Below, in pieces: positions 7,023 to 15,654 of a DNA stretch of 25,435 nucleotides; position 1 is the stretch's first letter, and the number at the start of each line of letters is the position of its first letter. The notes below the pieces were generated by a model. The model searched no databases. It worked only from the letters and a program-made list of their open reading frames with translations, and was not told the origin of the DNA. Both the position numbers and the translations under genes were made by a program. Source of the DNA: Bacteroidales bacterium (GTDB lineage: Bacteria > Bacteroidota > Bacteroidia > Bacteroidales > UBA932); NCBI GenBank assembly GCA_009784635.1, contig WRBG01000007.1:1-25435 (forward strand), given 5' to 3'.

Positions 7023-8678
7023 CTAATTATTGCGGTAGAGGTAACGCTTGATGCTCTTTTTAGGAGTCTTCTCAAACTCTTCGGGAAATATCTGAATCTT
7101 GGCCACTTTTGCGTAGTTGGGCTGTTCTTCGTTGAGCAAACGCAGGTTTTCGTCCATAATCGCCTGCAATTCTTGATCACTGATTTGCCTTTCTGCCGCC
7201 AATTCAAAATTGGGATAAACCAAAGCCACCAATCTTCCGTCCTTTTCTATGACCAACGATTCGGTTACATAGGGCAGATTGTCCAACGCGCTCTCAATCT
7301 CCTCGGGATAAATATTCTGTCCCGACGACCCTAAAATCATGCTCTTGTACCTGCCTTTGATAAATACAAAGCCTTCGCTGTCCATGGTGGCCATGTCTCC
7401 GGTTTTAAGCCAGCCGTCCGAGGTAAAAGTTGCAGCCGTAGCTTCGGGGTCTTTAAAATACCCCAACATGACATTGTCCCCCTTGGTTTGCAGTTCGCCG
7501 GGGATATTTTCAGGGTCGGGAGAATCAATTCTGACTTGCATACGGGGCGCAGCATAACCGCAGGAGTAGGTTTTATTGGTGCGCCAAGGTGCGTAAGTAA
7601 CAATCGGCCCACATTCGGTCATGCCGTAGCCAACGGTGTAAGGAAAACCTATTTTCTTGAAAAATTGCTCGGCCTCCCGATTAAATGGAGCCCCTCCAAT
7701 GATAGCCTCCACAAAGTTGCCGCCAAAGACCTGAAATAAGGTGTCGTGTATCTTGTTCCTAATTTTTTGTTCAATCACCGGCAATCTTAGCAACACCCTC
7801 ATAGACATTTTGTTTAACATGGGTTGCAGCTTGTTTTTATATATCTTTTCAATAATCAGAGGCACCGCAATAATTACTTTAGGGCGCACATCGGCAAAAG
7901 CTTCCATGATAATCTTGGGCGTAGGCATTCGGGTAAGAAAATGTACATGGACGCCCACGGTCATCTCATGCAAAAACTCGAACAACATGCCGTATACATG
8001 GGCCATCGGCAACATGGAAACCATTCTTTCTCCGGAGGTTAATTCGGGAAGTACCTCTCTGGCAAAAAGCACATTAGAATACAAACTGCGATAAGGCAGC
8101 ATCACGCCTTTGGAAAAACCGGTGGTGCCCGAAGTATAATTTATCATGGCCAATTCCTCCGGCTGGTCAAGGTGATAACTAATGTGTTCGGCGGTAAAAT
8201 TCTTAGGATATTTTTTACCGAATTTTTCATTGAGGCGTTCTCTGACTTCCAAAATATGGGAATCTTTGGCGTAAGGAATTGAAAAGTCGCTTATCAAAAT
8301 CACCGCCTCTAAATTAGGCATTTCCGCCTCTGACAGTCCTTCCCACATTTGGTCGCCCACAAACAAGATGCGGGATTCGGAATGGATCACAATATGCTGT
8401 ATGCTGCTTTCCTTAAACTCGTGTAAGATAGGTACAACCACCGCGCCATAAGTTAAAGTAGCCAAATAAACCACCGCCCAGTTAGCTTGATTGCGGCCGC
8501 ATATAGCCACCTTGTCGCCTTTTTGGAGTCCACATTCTTCAAACACAATATGCAGCTTCTCTATCCTGCGCGCCACATCCTTATAGTGCAAGGTTTCTCC
8601 TTTGTAGTTCGATAAAGCCGGATAAGTCCAATGCTCCTTAAAGCAATTTTCAAAAAGTTTATTCAACGATTTTTCCAT
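7023..8678 (-). CDS. Long-chain acyl-CoA ligase / AMP-binding enzyme
   Basis: A member of the ANL adenylate-forming superfamily, predicted to activate fatty acids to acyl-CoA (or another acyl acceptor) through an acyl-AMP. The P-loop is YTSGTTGFSKGV at about 181-192. Further core motifs are 'GYGMTECGP', 'GELQTKGDNVMLGYF', 'DGWLKTGDMATMD' and the hinge 'IKGRYKSMILGSSGQNIYP'. The conserved C-terminal catalytic Lys lies in 'TPKKSIKRYLYR' near the end. Length 551 is normal for the bacterial FadD15-like group. No membrane segment is evident. It lies between the MsbA-like exporter (nine bases upstream) and the deaminase (nine bases downstream), suggesting a link to envelope lipid turnover. Substrate chain length cannot be read from sequence. 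Confidence 0.92.
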   Translation of the reverse strand: MEKSLNKLFENCFKEHWTYPALSNYKGETLHYKDVARRIEKLHIVFEECGLQKGDKVAICGRNQANWAVVYLATLTYGAVVVPILHEFKESSIQHIVIHSESRILFVGDQMWEGLSEAEMPNLEAVILISDFSIPYAKDSHILEVRERLNEKFGKKYPKNFTAEHISYHLDQPEELAMINYTSGTTGFSKGVMLPYRSLYSNVLFAREVLPELTSGERMVSMLPMAHVYGMLFEFLHEMTVGVHVHFLTRMPTPKIIMEAFADVRPKVIIAVPLIIEKIYKNKLQPMLNKMSMRVLLRLPVIEQKIRNKIHDTLFQVFGGNFVEAIIGGAPFNREAEQFFKKIGFPYTVGYGMTECGPIVTYAPWRTNKTYSCGYAAPRMQVRIDSPDPENIPGELQTKGDNVMLGYFKDPEATAATFTSDGWLKTGDMATMDSEGFVFIKGRYKSMILGSSGQNIYPEEIESALDNLPYVTESLVIEKDGRLVALVYPNFELAAERQISDQELQAIMDENLRLLNEEQPNYAKVAKIQIFPEEFEKTPKKSIKRYLYRNN

Positions 8679-8687
8679 GATATTTTT

Positions 8688-10529
8688 TTATAGTAAATGT
8701 TCATTTTTATTCAAGTTTTGCATGTCGCAAAGATGTTTGTACAATCCGCCCTTTTGCATCAGCCGGTCGTGTTGGCCCTGTTCCACAATCATTCCGTCTT
8801 TTATCACCACAATTTCATCTGCATGCCGGATGGTAGACAGTCGGTGGGCAATCACTATAGAGGTACGGTTTTGCATCAATTTAGTCAAGGCATCCTGCAC
8901 CAAGCGCTCGCTTTCGGTATCGAGGGCAGAAGTGGCCTCGTCCAAAATCAAGATGGGGGGATTCTTGAGTACGGCCCGGGCAATGGCCAAGCGCTGACGC
9001 TGCCCGCCGGAGAGTTTTACGCCTCGGTCGCCAATATTGGTTTGGTATCCTTGTTCCATTTGAATGATAAACTCGTGGGCATTGGCAATTTGCGCCGCCC
9101 TGTATACTTCTTCCTCCGAAACTTGATGCGCCCCAAAGCATATATTCTGATAGACCGTGTCGTTAAACAGAATAGGCTCTTGAGTTACTATACCCATAAG
9201 GCCGATTAAATCCTTGGGCTGATATTGTTTTATATCTATTCCGTCTAAGAGCACGGCGCCTTCGTGTACATCGTAAAAGCGGGGCACCAAATCCGCCAGC
9301 GTGGATTTGCCGGCGCCCGAAGGTCCCACCAAGGCTATCATCTTGCCTTTTTTAACCTCTAAGTTGATATTTTTCAAAACCGATTCTTGACCGTATGAAA
9401 AATGGACGTTCCTAAATTCAATCGTATGGTCAAAGGTATTTTTAGGAATCGCATGAGTCGCTTTTTTGATTTTGGGTTCCTCATCTAAGATGGCAAAAAT
9501 CCGGTCTCCGGAAACCAATCCCCTTTGAATTACCGCATAGGCGTTGGATATGGCCTTGGCCGGCTCCAATACCCTCCAATAGAAGCCAATATATACCACA
9601 AATTCCGGCCATCCCATGCCTAAGTTGCCTTGAATCTGCAACCATCCGCCGTAAAACAACACGCCCACGGCCACCGTTACCCCTAAAAATTCGGATAAGG
9701 GAGAGGCTAATTCTTGACGGTTAAAGATTTTTTTAGCCAATCTGCGGTGGTCGCTGTTGGTTTCTTCAAACTTTTCCCGTACATAATGCTGGGCATTAAA
9801 GGCTTTAATAATCCGGGCTCCGGAGATAGCTTCTTCAAACTGGCTGATAATCCGCCCCAATAATCGCTGGGTATCCACTGCGCCCCGTTTGAGGCTGCGG
9901 GTGATGCGGGTGATAACCACCGCCGTAATGGGAAGGGTCAGCAAAGCCACCAAGGTCAGGCGGGGCGACATGTAGAACAGCATGGATAGAAATCCTACCA
10001 ACAATATCGGGTCCCTAAATACAATATGGAAAGAGCTGGCTACCGAATTTTGTACCTCGGTGACATCGTTGGAGACGCTGGATAAAATATCTCCTTTTCT
10101 TCTGTCGTGAAAATAACCTATATGCAGGCGGGTGATTTTATGAAACAATTCCCTGCGGATGTTTTGCATAATCAGCGTACGCATCCTCACCAAAATCCGT
10201 TGGGACCAGTAGCGGGTAAGATTAGACAAGAAGGTAGTAATAATCAAAAAGATACATACGTAAATCAATCCGTTTAATACCCCGTTCCGGTGCAGTATGT
10301 CGCTTAGGTAATAAGAAAAAAGCGATTTAAAATAATCTATGGTAAAACTAAACTCCGGAAGTGAGGTAATTTCATAATTTTGAGGCTGAAAAAGCACTTC
10401 GAGCAGGGGCGCTATCAAGGCAAAGTTTACAATGCCGAATACAACGCTGAAAATACATATGACTAAGTAGGACGGCCAAAATCTGCTGTAAGGTTTTCCA
10501 AAGGAAAGGAGGCGTAAAAAAGTCTTCAT
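8688..10529 (-). CDS. MsbA-like ABC exporter, fused permease and ATPase
   Basis: 613 residues: a six-helix transmembrane domain (about 15-330) followed by an ATPase domain (about 368-605). Walker A is GPSGAGKST at 402-410, the Q-loop Gln is 450, the signature LSGGQ is at 506-510, Walker B is ILILDE at 526-531, and the switch His is in 'VIAHRLST'. This half-transporter would work as a homodimer in the inner membrane. In Bacteroidota, proteins of this type are usually called MsbA, the flippase of lipid A-core. Multidrug or other lipid export is the alternative, and the sequence does not decide. The loop after helix 1 is long, as in other Bacteroidales members. Start ATG at 10529, three bases after the DUF4834 stop. 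Confidence 0.92.
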   Translation of the reverse strand: MKTFLRLLSFGKPYSRFWPSYLVICIFSVVFGIVNFALIAPLLEVLFQPQNYEITSLPEFSFTIDYFKSLFSYYLSDILHRNGVLNGLIYVCIFLIITTFLSNLTRYWSQRILVRMRTLIMQNIRRELFHKITRLHIGYFHDRRKGDILSSVSNDVTEVQNSVASSFHIVFRDPILLVGFLSMLFYMSPRLTLVALLTLPITAVVITRITRSLKRGAVDTQRLLGRIISQFEEAISGARIIKAFNAQHYVREKFEETNSDHRRLAKKIFNRQELASPLSEFLGVTVAVGVLFYGGWLQIQGNLGMGWPEFVVYIGFYWRVLEPAKAISNAYAVIQRGLVSGDRIFAILDEEPKIKKATHAIPKNTFDHTIEFRNVHFSYGQESVLKNINLEVKKGKMIALVGPSGAGKSTLADLVPRFYDVHEGAVLLDGIDIKQYQPKDLIGLMGIVTQEPILFNDTVYQNICFGAHQVSEEEVYRAAQIANAHEFIIQMEQGYQTNIGDRGVKLSGGQRQRLAIARAVLKNPPILILDEATSALDTESERLVQDALTKLMQNRTSIVIAHRLSTIRHADEIVVIKDGMIVEQGQHDRLMQKGGLYKHLCDMQNLNKNEHLL

Positions 10530-10532
10530 GCG

Positions 10533-10775
10533 TTAATCTATTTCTTCAAAATCTACATATTCTCCTGCCTGCTTGTCTATTCGCTTTTTGGGTTGGTCGG
10601 TATGTACATGTACGCTTCCCGAAGGGCCTTGGGCCCGTTGGCGTCCGGAACCGGAATCCATGCCGTAGCGTTTTTGCATGCGTTTAATCCAAAGGCGCAG
10701 GAGCCAAGGGAAAATTCGGGAAAGGACATAGCCCGCCCCAAACACAATCAATATAAAAGTCAGTAAAAATTTCAT
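10533..10775 (-). CDS. DUF4834 family small membrane protein
   Basis: 80 residues. One N-terminal hydrophobic helix (about 2-28: 'FLLTFILIVFGAGYVLSRIF...') is followed by a basic, Gly/Ser-rich segment and an acidic end, 'EYVDFEEID'. This architecture, including the closing 'DFEEID'-like tail, fits DUF4834, a family of unknown function confined to Bacteroidota. Its start overlaps the stop of the upstream DUF3352-like gene by one base (TAATG on the minus strand), which implies translational coupling. It is followed three bases later by the exporter. A role in the envelope is guessed only from the membrane helix and the neighbours. Confidence 0.8.
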   Translation of the reverse strand: MKFLLTFILIVFGAGYVLSRIFPWLLRLWIKRMQKRYGMDSGSGRQRAQGPSGSVHVHTDQPKKRIDKQAGEYVDFEEID

Positions 10776-13081
10776 TAGGGTGTACGGGTTTTAATGCTGC
10801 CGGTACTAAGTTCTACCGTTAATAATCTGCCGTCTACGGTGGTCGCCTGCAACACGTCTCCGGAATCAAGCGTTAGGGAAGCATCTTGTTTTATCCGGTC
10901 TCTCCTTTGCAAAGTAACTACCGGTACGCCGCTGGCATTGAGTACATAATCATTTTGGACGCCATAAACCAACCAATAAACAACTTTGGCGTGGGAAAGC
11001 AATACGGGCGCTCTTTCTATCCGGTCCTCGGGCATAAAGGCCTCCCAATTCCGGTCCGCGGCGCCTCTGCGGTCGTATAGCCTCAAGGAATTGTCGGTAT
11101 GGATTAAAAATATCAGATAATTTTTATTTCTTTGGGGGTCAAAGACAAAAGGCCCCTTTCTAACCCTTGCTTCCAAAGGCCGGGGGTATGGGTTGACCGT
11201 CCGACCCAAGCGGTCTAACAATTGCAGGTTGGTTCCGGAGGCAAAAAGCATTTGCAGTTTATTGTTTCTTAGATAATCAATTTGGGCCAGCGTATCGGAG
11301 ATGGGGTATTTTATCCGACTCTTCCACAGTGTTTTGCCGGCCTCGTCTATAAGCGTCAACAAACTGTCGGGACTTTGCTCCAAGCGGTTGTATTTTAGGG
11401 TTGCATGATTATACACCCTAAATGGTCCGGTGGCCATGGCTTGAGGTTCAGTGTCTAAAGCGCCGGCAGAAACCGTCCGAGACGAAGAACCCGATTTTCT
11501 CAGCATATCGGCGCCGAAAACCAAATTGGCAAAGGCTCTTTTGTTTATTCCGCGCAACTGAAACAGGGCAAAGGCGTAATCGTATGGGGACAAGGCCTCG
11601 GCAATTTGGGAACGGTAGCGGGAATCGGAAAGCGAAATCAAGGAATCTCTGGCCTCTCCGGCTTGAATCATAAGGGTTAAACCGGCTTCTTCCATCCATC
11701 CCGAAGCGCCGCTTTGTCTCATCCGCGCATACAGCGACGAGGACCTGTTGTGGCCGGCATGCAGTAACTCCAAAGCTTCCTCATCGCCTAAGAAGAGTAC
11801 ATTGTCTATGATGGTGTAGTGCGATTCGGTATTTTTGGCAAAAAACGGGCCCAAAAACGCCGAAAAAGCTCCGGAATAAGGATTGGGGAAAATACGGGAA
11901 GCTTGTCTGGAGTCGGTTCCTAAACCCAGTTGCCTCCTCATTTGGGCTACATGCTGGGAACGCACCAAGGTTATCCATTGACTTTTTGATTTGTGGGGCA
12001 GCCAAGCCAAAGCCGCCTCTACCGGATGAAGCGATTCGACCCAAGTCTCTAATTTGATTTGGTTTTTTTCTTCCCAAGCCTGAATACGGGCGGCGGCGGC
12101 CCTGTCTCTTTTGTGGATTTCCAAATAATTGCCGTACGAGTTCCTGTATGCCGCAATGTCTTGAAAGGAAAGGGATAGAAACAGCAAAGTATGGGCGGGC
12201 AGGTATTCCCATAATTTGACCGGAGAGGCCGGCTGTCCGGCTACTACGGAAGCGTAGTTTCCCATTCCGTTATCGGTAGAAAGGGGGCCGCTTAAATGCG
12301 TAAATCGCTCGGTCATAGCGCCGTTCAAAGCCATCCATGAGGCGCTTTTAGACAGGAAGTCGGCATAGGGCTGCATCCGTCTGCCCAGCAGAGAGCTTAC
12401 TATTTTATCGAATTGTTGTACATTTACATACAAATGACTGGGGCCCGCGGAGGCAGAAGAAGTCAATGCATCGGAAAAGCCGCCTTGGTCCAAAATAGAA
12501 CGACCGCTTACTATGTGCCGGACAGATGATTCTACCATCACCAAAGAAGTGGCGGCTACTACAAATTTGCCGGCCACGGCTACATACAGGGAAGAAGGAC
12601 CTTCAAATAATTGATATATATCTGTTTTGTTATACTTTTTGTAATCTGTCACCGCCCCAAACTGCGCATACAAAAGCTTCATAAAAGCCTCTTGGGCCAA
12701 AGGGTCGGCCAAATAAATTGCCAGCAGTACCTGCAAGGTGTTTTTACCTGTATAATGCACAGAACCAACCACTTGAGATTCAAACAAAGCTTTATAGTCG
12801 GCGTTTTCCCGAGCTGCTGCGTAGAGTTTGTCCAAAAATTCCGACAAACCGTTGTTGGAGGGGCAAAAACGGGCCGGTACCGAAGCGGGGGAGGCATATA
12901 CCCCGCAGAAGTGGGCTAAAGAGTTAAACTTTTGTACAATAAGCGCATCGGGCGGCACTGCCTGAAAGGCCGCCACCGCGGGAACAACGGCTTCCTGCCT
13001 GAGTCGGTTGTACAGGTACACACAAAGGCACAACAGGCACAATGATAACGTAATCCCTATAATTATCCCTTGTTTTTTCAT
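10775..13081 (-). CDS. DUF3352-like membrane-anchored protein of unknown function
   Basis: 768 residues with the ATG at 13081 (MKKQGIIIGITL...). A longer frame reaches 13126, but that start would lie upstream of the predicted transcription start. One N-terminal membrane helix (about 4-24) suggests an inner-membrane anchor or uncleaved signal, with the remainder outside the cytoplasm. The middle contains sections typical of the DUF3352 family ('PPDALIVQKFNSL', 'AGKFVVAATSLVMVESSVRHI'). The last 170 or so residues look like a beta-propeller, with repeated 'D..G........R..P.....I.....L' blocks such as 'LLDRLGRTVNPYP', 'RLYDRRGAADRNW' and 'NDYVLNASGVPVV'. No catalytic motif was seen. It heads the six-gene operon with the lipid exporter. 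The family name is a judgement by eye and needs a profile search. Confidence 0.7.
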   Translation of the reverse strand: MKKQGIIIGITLSLCLLCLCVYLYNRLRQEAVVPAVAAFQAVPPDALIVQKFNSLAHFCGVYASPASVPARFCPSNNGLSEFLDKLYAAARENADYKALFESQVVGSVHYTGKNTLQVLLAIYLADPLAQEAFMKLLYAQFGAVTDYKKYNKTDIYQLFEGPSSLYVAVAGKFVVAATSLVMVESSVRHIVSGRSILDQGGFSDALTSSASAGPSHLYVNVQQFDKIVSSLLGRRMQPYADFLSKSASWMALNGAMTERFTHLSGPLSTDNGMGNYASVVAGQPASPVKLWEYLPAHTLLFLSLSFQDIAAYRNSYGNYLEIHKRDRAAAARIQAWEEKNQIKLETWVESLHPVEAALAWLPHKSKSQWITLVRSQHVAQMRRQLGLGTDSRQASRIFPNPYSGAFSAFLGPFFAKNTESHYTIIDNVLFLGDEEALELLHAGHNRSSSLYARMRQSGASGWMEEAGLTLMIQAGEARDSLISLSDSRYRSQIAEALSPYDYAFALFQLRGINKRAFANLVFGADMLRKSGSSSRTVSAGALDTEPQAMATGPFRVYNHATLKYNRLEQSPDSLLTLIDEAGKTLWKSRIKYPISDTLAQIDYLRNNKLQMLFASGTNLQLLDRLGRTVNPYPRPLEARVRKGPFVFDPQRNKNYLIFLIHTDNSLRLYDRRGAADRNWEAFMPEDRIERAPVLLSHAKVVYWLVYGVQNDYVLNASGVPVVTLQRRDRIKQDASLTLDSGDVLQATTVDGRLLTVELSTGSIKTRTP

Positions 13082-13090
13082 ATAAGATAC

Positions 13091-13119
13091 TTGAACAAAG
13101 GTATAAAAAAGTATATTTG
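13091..13119 (+). promoter_or_regulatory. Promoter of the glutamine synthetase gene
   Basis: TTG at 13091-13093, 18 bases, TATATTTG at 13112-13119. The start would be near 13125, giving a 12-14 base leader before the ATG at 13138. This element is interleaved with the minus-strand promoter, so simultaneous occupancy by two polymerases seems impossible. Confidence 0.6.
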
Positions 13120-13127
13120 CAGGCAAA
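13096..13127 (-). promoter_or_regulatory. Promoter of the six-gene minus-strand operon
   Basis: Read on the minus strand, TTTG (13127-13124), 20 bases, TACCTTTG (13103-13096) fits the Bacteroidota housekeeping pattern. Predicted start near 13090, so the leader before the ATG at 13081 is only about nine bases. It overlaps the opposite-facing promoter of the glutamine synthetase gene. Confidence 0.6.
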
Positions 13128-13137
13128 TAACTATATT

Positions 13138-14646
13138 ATGAACCTCACCGATTACCACCTAAATCCCCTAGTAAGTTTTTTGGACAAAGCGCCTAAACTC
13201 TTTACCAAGGCCGACATCGCGCGCTATGTGCGGGCAAAAGAAATCCGTATGATTAATTTTCGCTATGTGGCTGCTGACGGTCGGCTTAAATGCCTCAACC
13301 TTCCTATTACCAACAGCCAATATCTCAATGATATTCTCAGCTACGGCGAGCGGGTAGACGGTTCCAGCCTCTTCCCCTATATTGAGGCCGGAGCCAGCGA
13401 CCTGTACGTTGTTCCCCGCTTTTGTACCGCCTTTGTGGACCCTTTTGCCGATATTCCCACGCTCAACCTTTTGTGTTCCTATTTTACCAAAGACGGACTG
13501 CCTTTGGAGAGCGCACCCGAATACACCCTCCACAAAGCGCATCAAGTTTTTCAAAAAAGTACCGGCCTAAGTTTTGAAACGATGGGAGAATTAGAATTTT
13601 ACGTGACGGACAAAACCAATTCCCTATTTCCTACATCCAACCAAAAAGGCTACCACGAATCGGCTCCTTTCAACAAGTTCGAAGCATTTCGCTGCCAAGC
13701 CATCCATCTGATTGCAAAAGCCGGAGGACAAATTAAGTACGGACATTCCGAAGTGGGTAATTTTGAGATGGACGGCCATGCCTACGAACAAAACGAAATC
13801 GAGTTTTTGGTACAGCCTGCAGAAGCTGCTGCCGACCAACTGGTGATTGCCAAATGGATAATACGAACCTTGGCCCATCAACACGGACTGCATGTCACTT
13901 TTGCCCCCAAAATCACCTCGGGGAAAGCAGGCAGCGGACTTCATTTTCACACCCGTATGCTCCATGCCGGAGCAAGCGTTATGATTCGGGACGGCGTATT
14001 GTCTCCGGAGGCGCGGCGAGCCATTGCCGGCTATATGACCTGCGCCCCCTCGCTCACGGCTTTTGGAAACACCAATCCCACTTCTTATTTTCGTTTGGTG
14101 CCTCATCAGGAAGCGCCCACCACTATATGTTGGGGCGACCGAAATCGGTCGGTATTGGTCCGCGTTCCTTTGGGATGGTTGGGACAAAACCACATGCTTT
14201 CTATAGCTAATCCTCTTGAACCTCAAACTGTTTTGCCAGATGTACCTCCGCGAGTTACGGTAGAAATGCGTTGTCCGGACGGCTCGGCAGATGTGTACCA
14301 AATGATTGCGGGACTAATCGTTGCCGCCCGTTACGGATTGGAAATGGACGCCGAAAAAGCGCTAAGCCTTGCAGAACAAACTTATGTAGACGTCAACATC
14401 CACCAGCCGGGCCATGAAGATAAGACCAAACACCTGCAGCAACTTCCCGCTTCCTGCTATGAATCCGCCGACCGGCTCCAATCCCAAAGAGCTATCTACG
14501 AGCAACATGGAGTATTTAGCCCTTATTTGATTGACGGCATCATACAACAACTCAAGGGACACGATGACCGGAATATTCGGGAACGCATTAAGCAGAACCC
14601 CGCCTTGATGCAGGAATTAGTCCAACGGTTCTACCATTGCGGGTAA
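13138..14646 (+). CDS. Glutamine synthetase family protein (non-classical)
   Basis: 502 residues from the ATG at 13138; the frame opens at 13117, but that start lies upstream of the predicted transcription start. Glutamine synthetase catalyses ATP-dependent amidation of glutamate with ammonia. Recognisable blocks are 'RVDGSSLFPYIEAGASDLYVVP' in two pieces at 72-93, 'GELEFYV' (150-156, metal-binding Glu), 'EVGNFEMDGHAYEQNEIEF' (205-223), 'GSGLHFHTRM' (265-274), 'NPTSYFRLVP' (313-322) and 'NRSVLVRVP' (336-344). Where adenylylated GS-I enzymes have LYDLP, this protein appears to have LQQLP, so the target Tyr is missing. Length suits a GS-I-like enzyme, but the residues are divergent, and a gamma-glutamylpolyamine or gamma-glutamylamide synthetase activity is possible. 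It is followed 54 bases later by a symporter gene. Confidence 0.85.
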   Translation: MNLTDYHLNPLVSFLDKAPKLFTKADIARYVRAKEIRMINFRYVAADGRLKCLNLPITNSQYLNDILSYGERVDGSSLFPYIEAGASDLYVVPRFCTAFVDPFADIPTLNLLCSYFTKDGLPLESAPEYTLHKAHQVFQKSTGLSFETMGELEFYVTDKTNSLFPTSNQKGYHESAPFNKFEAFRCQAIHLIAKAGGQIKYGHSEVGNFEMDGHAYEQNEIEFLVQPAEAAADQLVIAKWIIRTLAHQHGLHVTFAPKITSGKAGSGLHFHTRMLHAGASVMIRDGVLSPEARRAIAGYMTCAPSLTAFGNTNPTSYFRLVPHQEAPTTICWGDRNRSVLVRVPLGWLGQNHMLSIANPLEPQTVLPDVPPRVTVEMRCPDGSADVYQMIAGLIVAARYGLEMDAEKALSLAEQTYVDVNIHQPGHEDKTKHLQQLPASCYESADRLQSQRAIYEQHGVFSPYLIDGIIQQLKGHDDRNIRERIKQNPALMQELVQRFYHCG

Positions 14647-14700
14647 TATTTACAAATTTTAGTTACCTCCGCCAACCACTTTTGTTAACCAGACTTGTAT

Positions 14701-15651
14701 ATGTACGAACAACTTTTACAATTAGACCACATTCGGATTAATTTTTCCGCGGCGGGCATGCACATCGTCAATATTGTTTTGGCATTTGTGATGTTTGGCG
14801 TAGCCTTGGGGATACGCGCCCAACTGTTTAAAAATGTATTTAAGTATCCCAAATCGGTATTAATCGGATTTTTTTCTCAAGTAATCGGTCTGCCTGCCCT
14901 GACCTTCTTGCTGGTCATATTATTCAGCAACTGGATTACGCCCATGGTGGCCATGGGGATGATTTTAGTGGCCGCCTGCCCGGGAGGAAATATTTCCAAT
15001 TTTATGTCGCAGCTGTCAAAAGCAAACATCGAACTGGCCATCAGCATGACCGCCATAAGCACGGCCTTATCTACCTTCATCACCCCCTTTAACTTTGCCC
15101 TGTGGGGCGGTTTTTATGTCAATTATGTGAACAAGCGTGCCGTAGACGCTTTGCAGGTATTGCATATAGATATTTTTCAGATGTTTGAAACGGTATTCCT
15201 CCTGCTGGGCATCCCGTTAATCTTGGGTATGTTGACGGCAAAATATTTGCCCAAGATAGCCGAAAGGCTAAAGAAACCCATGCAGTCCTTTTCACTTATA
15301 TTCTTTGTGGGCATGGTCGTGATGGCCTTTGGCAACAATCTTGACCTGTTCGTCAAGTATATCTTTTTTGTCTTCATTTTGGTACTGGTTCACAACGGCT
15401 CGGCATTGGCCTTGGGGTACGGCGTAGCCACTACATTCCGACTCCCCGACAAAGACCGGCGGGCGATTACCATTGAAATGGGTATCCAAAATTCGGGCTT
15501 GGGCTTGGTGCTGCTGTTCAATTCCAAAATATTCCCGCCCGAATTGGCCATAGGCGGAATGCTTTTTGTTACGGCATGGTGGGGCATTTGGCATATTGTG
15601 TCGGGAATGGGCATTTCATTTTACTGGTCGCGTCGTCCTCCAAAATCATAA
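14701..15651 (+). CDS. BASS-family sodium symporter (bile acid:sodium symporter-like)
   Basis: 316 residues from the ATG at 14701; an in-frame TTG lies six bases earlier. There are about nine to ten hydrophobic helices and hardly any soluble domain. The family hallmark 'ACPGGNISNFMSQLSKANI' at about 92-110 and 'EMGIQNSGLGLVL' at about 259-271 are present. In the structurally known bacterial ASBT proteins, the corresponding Glu260 and Gln264 bind sodium; here they are Glu259 and Gln263. It should import an organic anion with sodium. BASS proteins carry bile acids, pyruvate, pantothenate and others, so the substrate is open. It lies between glutamine synthetase (54 bases, no clear promoter in the gap) and an acyltransferase (3 bases). 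Confidence 0.88.
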   Translation: MYEQLLQLDHIRINFSAAGMHIVNIVLAFVMFGVALGIRAQLFKNVFKYPKSVLIGFFSQVIGLPALTFLLVILFSNWITPMVAMGMILVAACPGGNISNFMSQLSKANIELAISMTAISTALSTFITPFNFALWGGFYVNYVNKRAVDALQVLHIDIFQMFETVFLLLGIPLILGMLTAKYLPKIAERLKKPMQSFSLIFFVGMVVMAFGNNLDLFVKYIFFVFILVLVHNGSALALGYGVATTFRLPDKDRRAITIEMGIQNSGLGLVLLFNSKIFPPELAIGGMLFVTAWWGIWHIVSGMGISFYWSRRPPKS

Positions 15652-15654
15652 GCC

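Noticed and set aside
13082..13137. Longer open frames starting at 13126 (minus) and 13117 (plus)
   Set aside because: They would overlap each other and begin upstream of the predicted transcription starts; the internal ATGs at 13081 and 13138 give the expected N-termini.
13624..14301. 225-codon minus-strand open frame opposite the glutamine synthetase gene
   Set aside because: Shadow of a conserved coding region; composition not protein-like.
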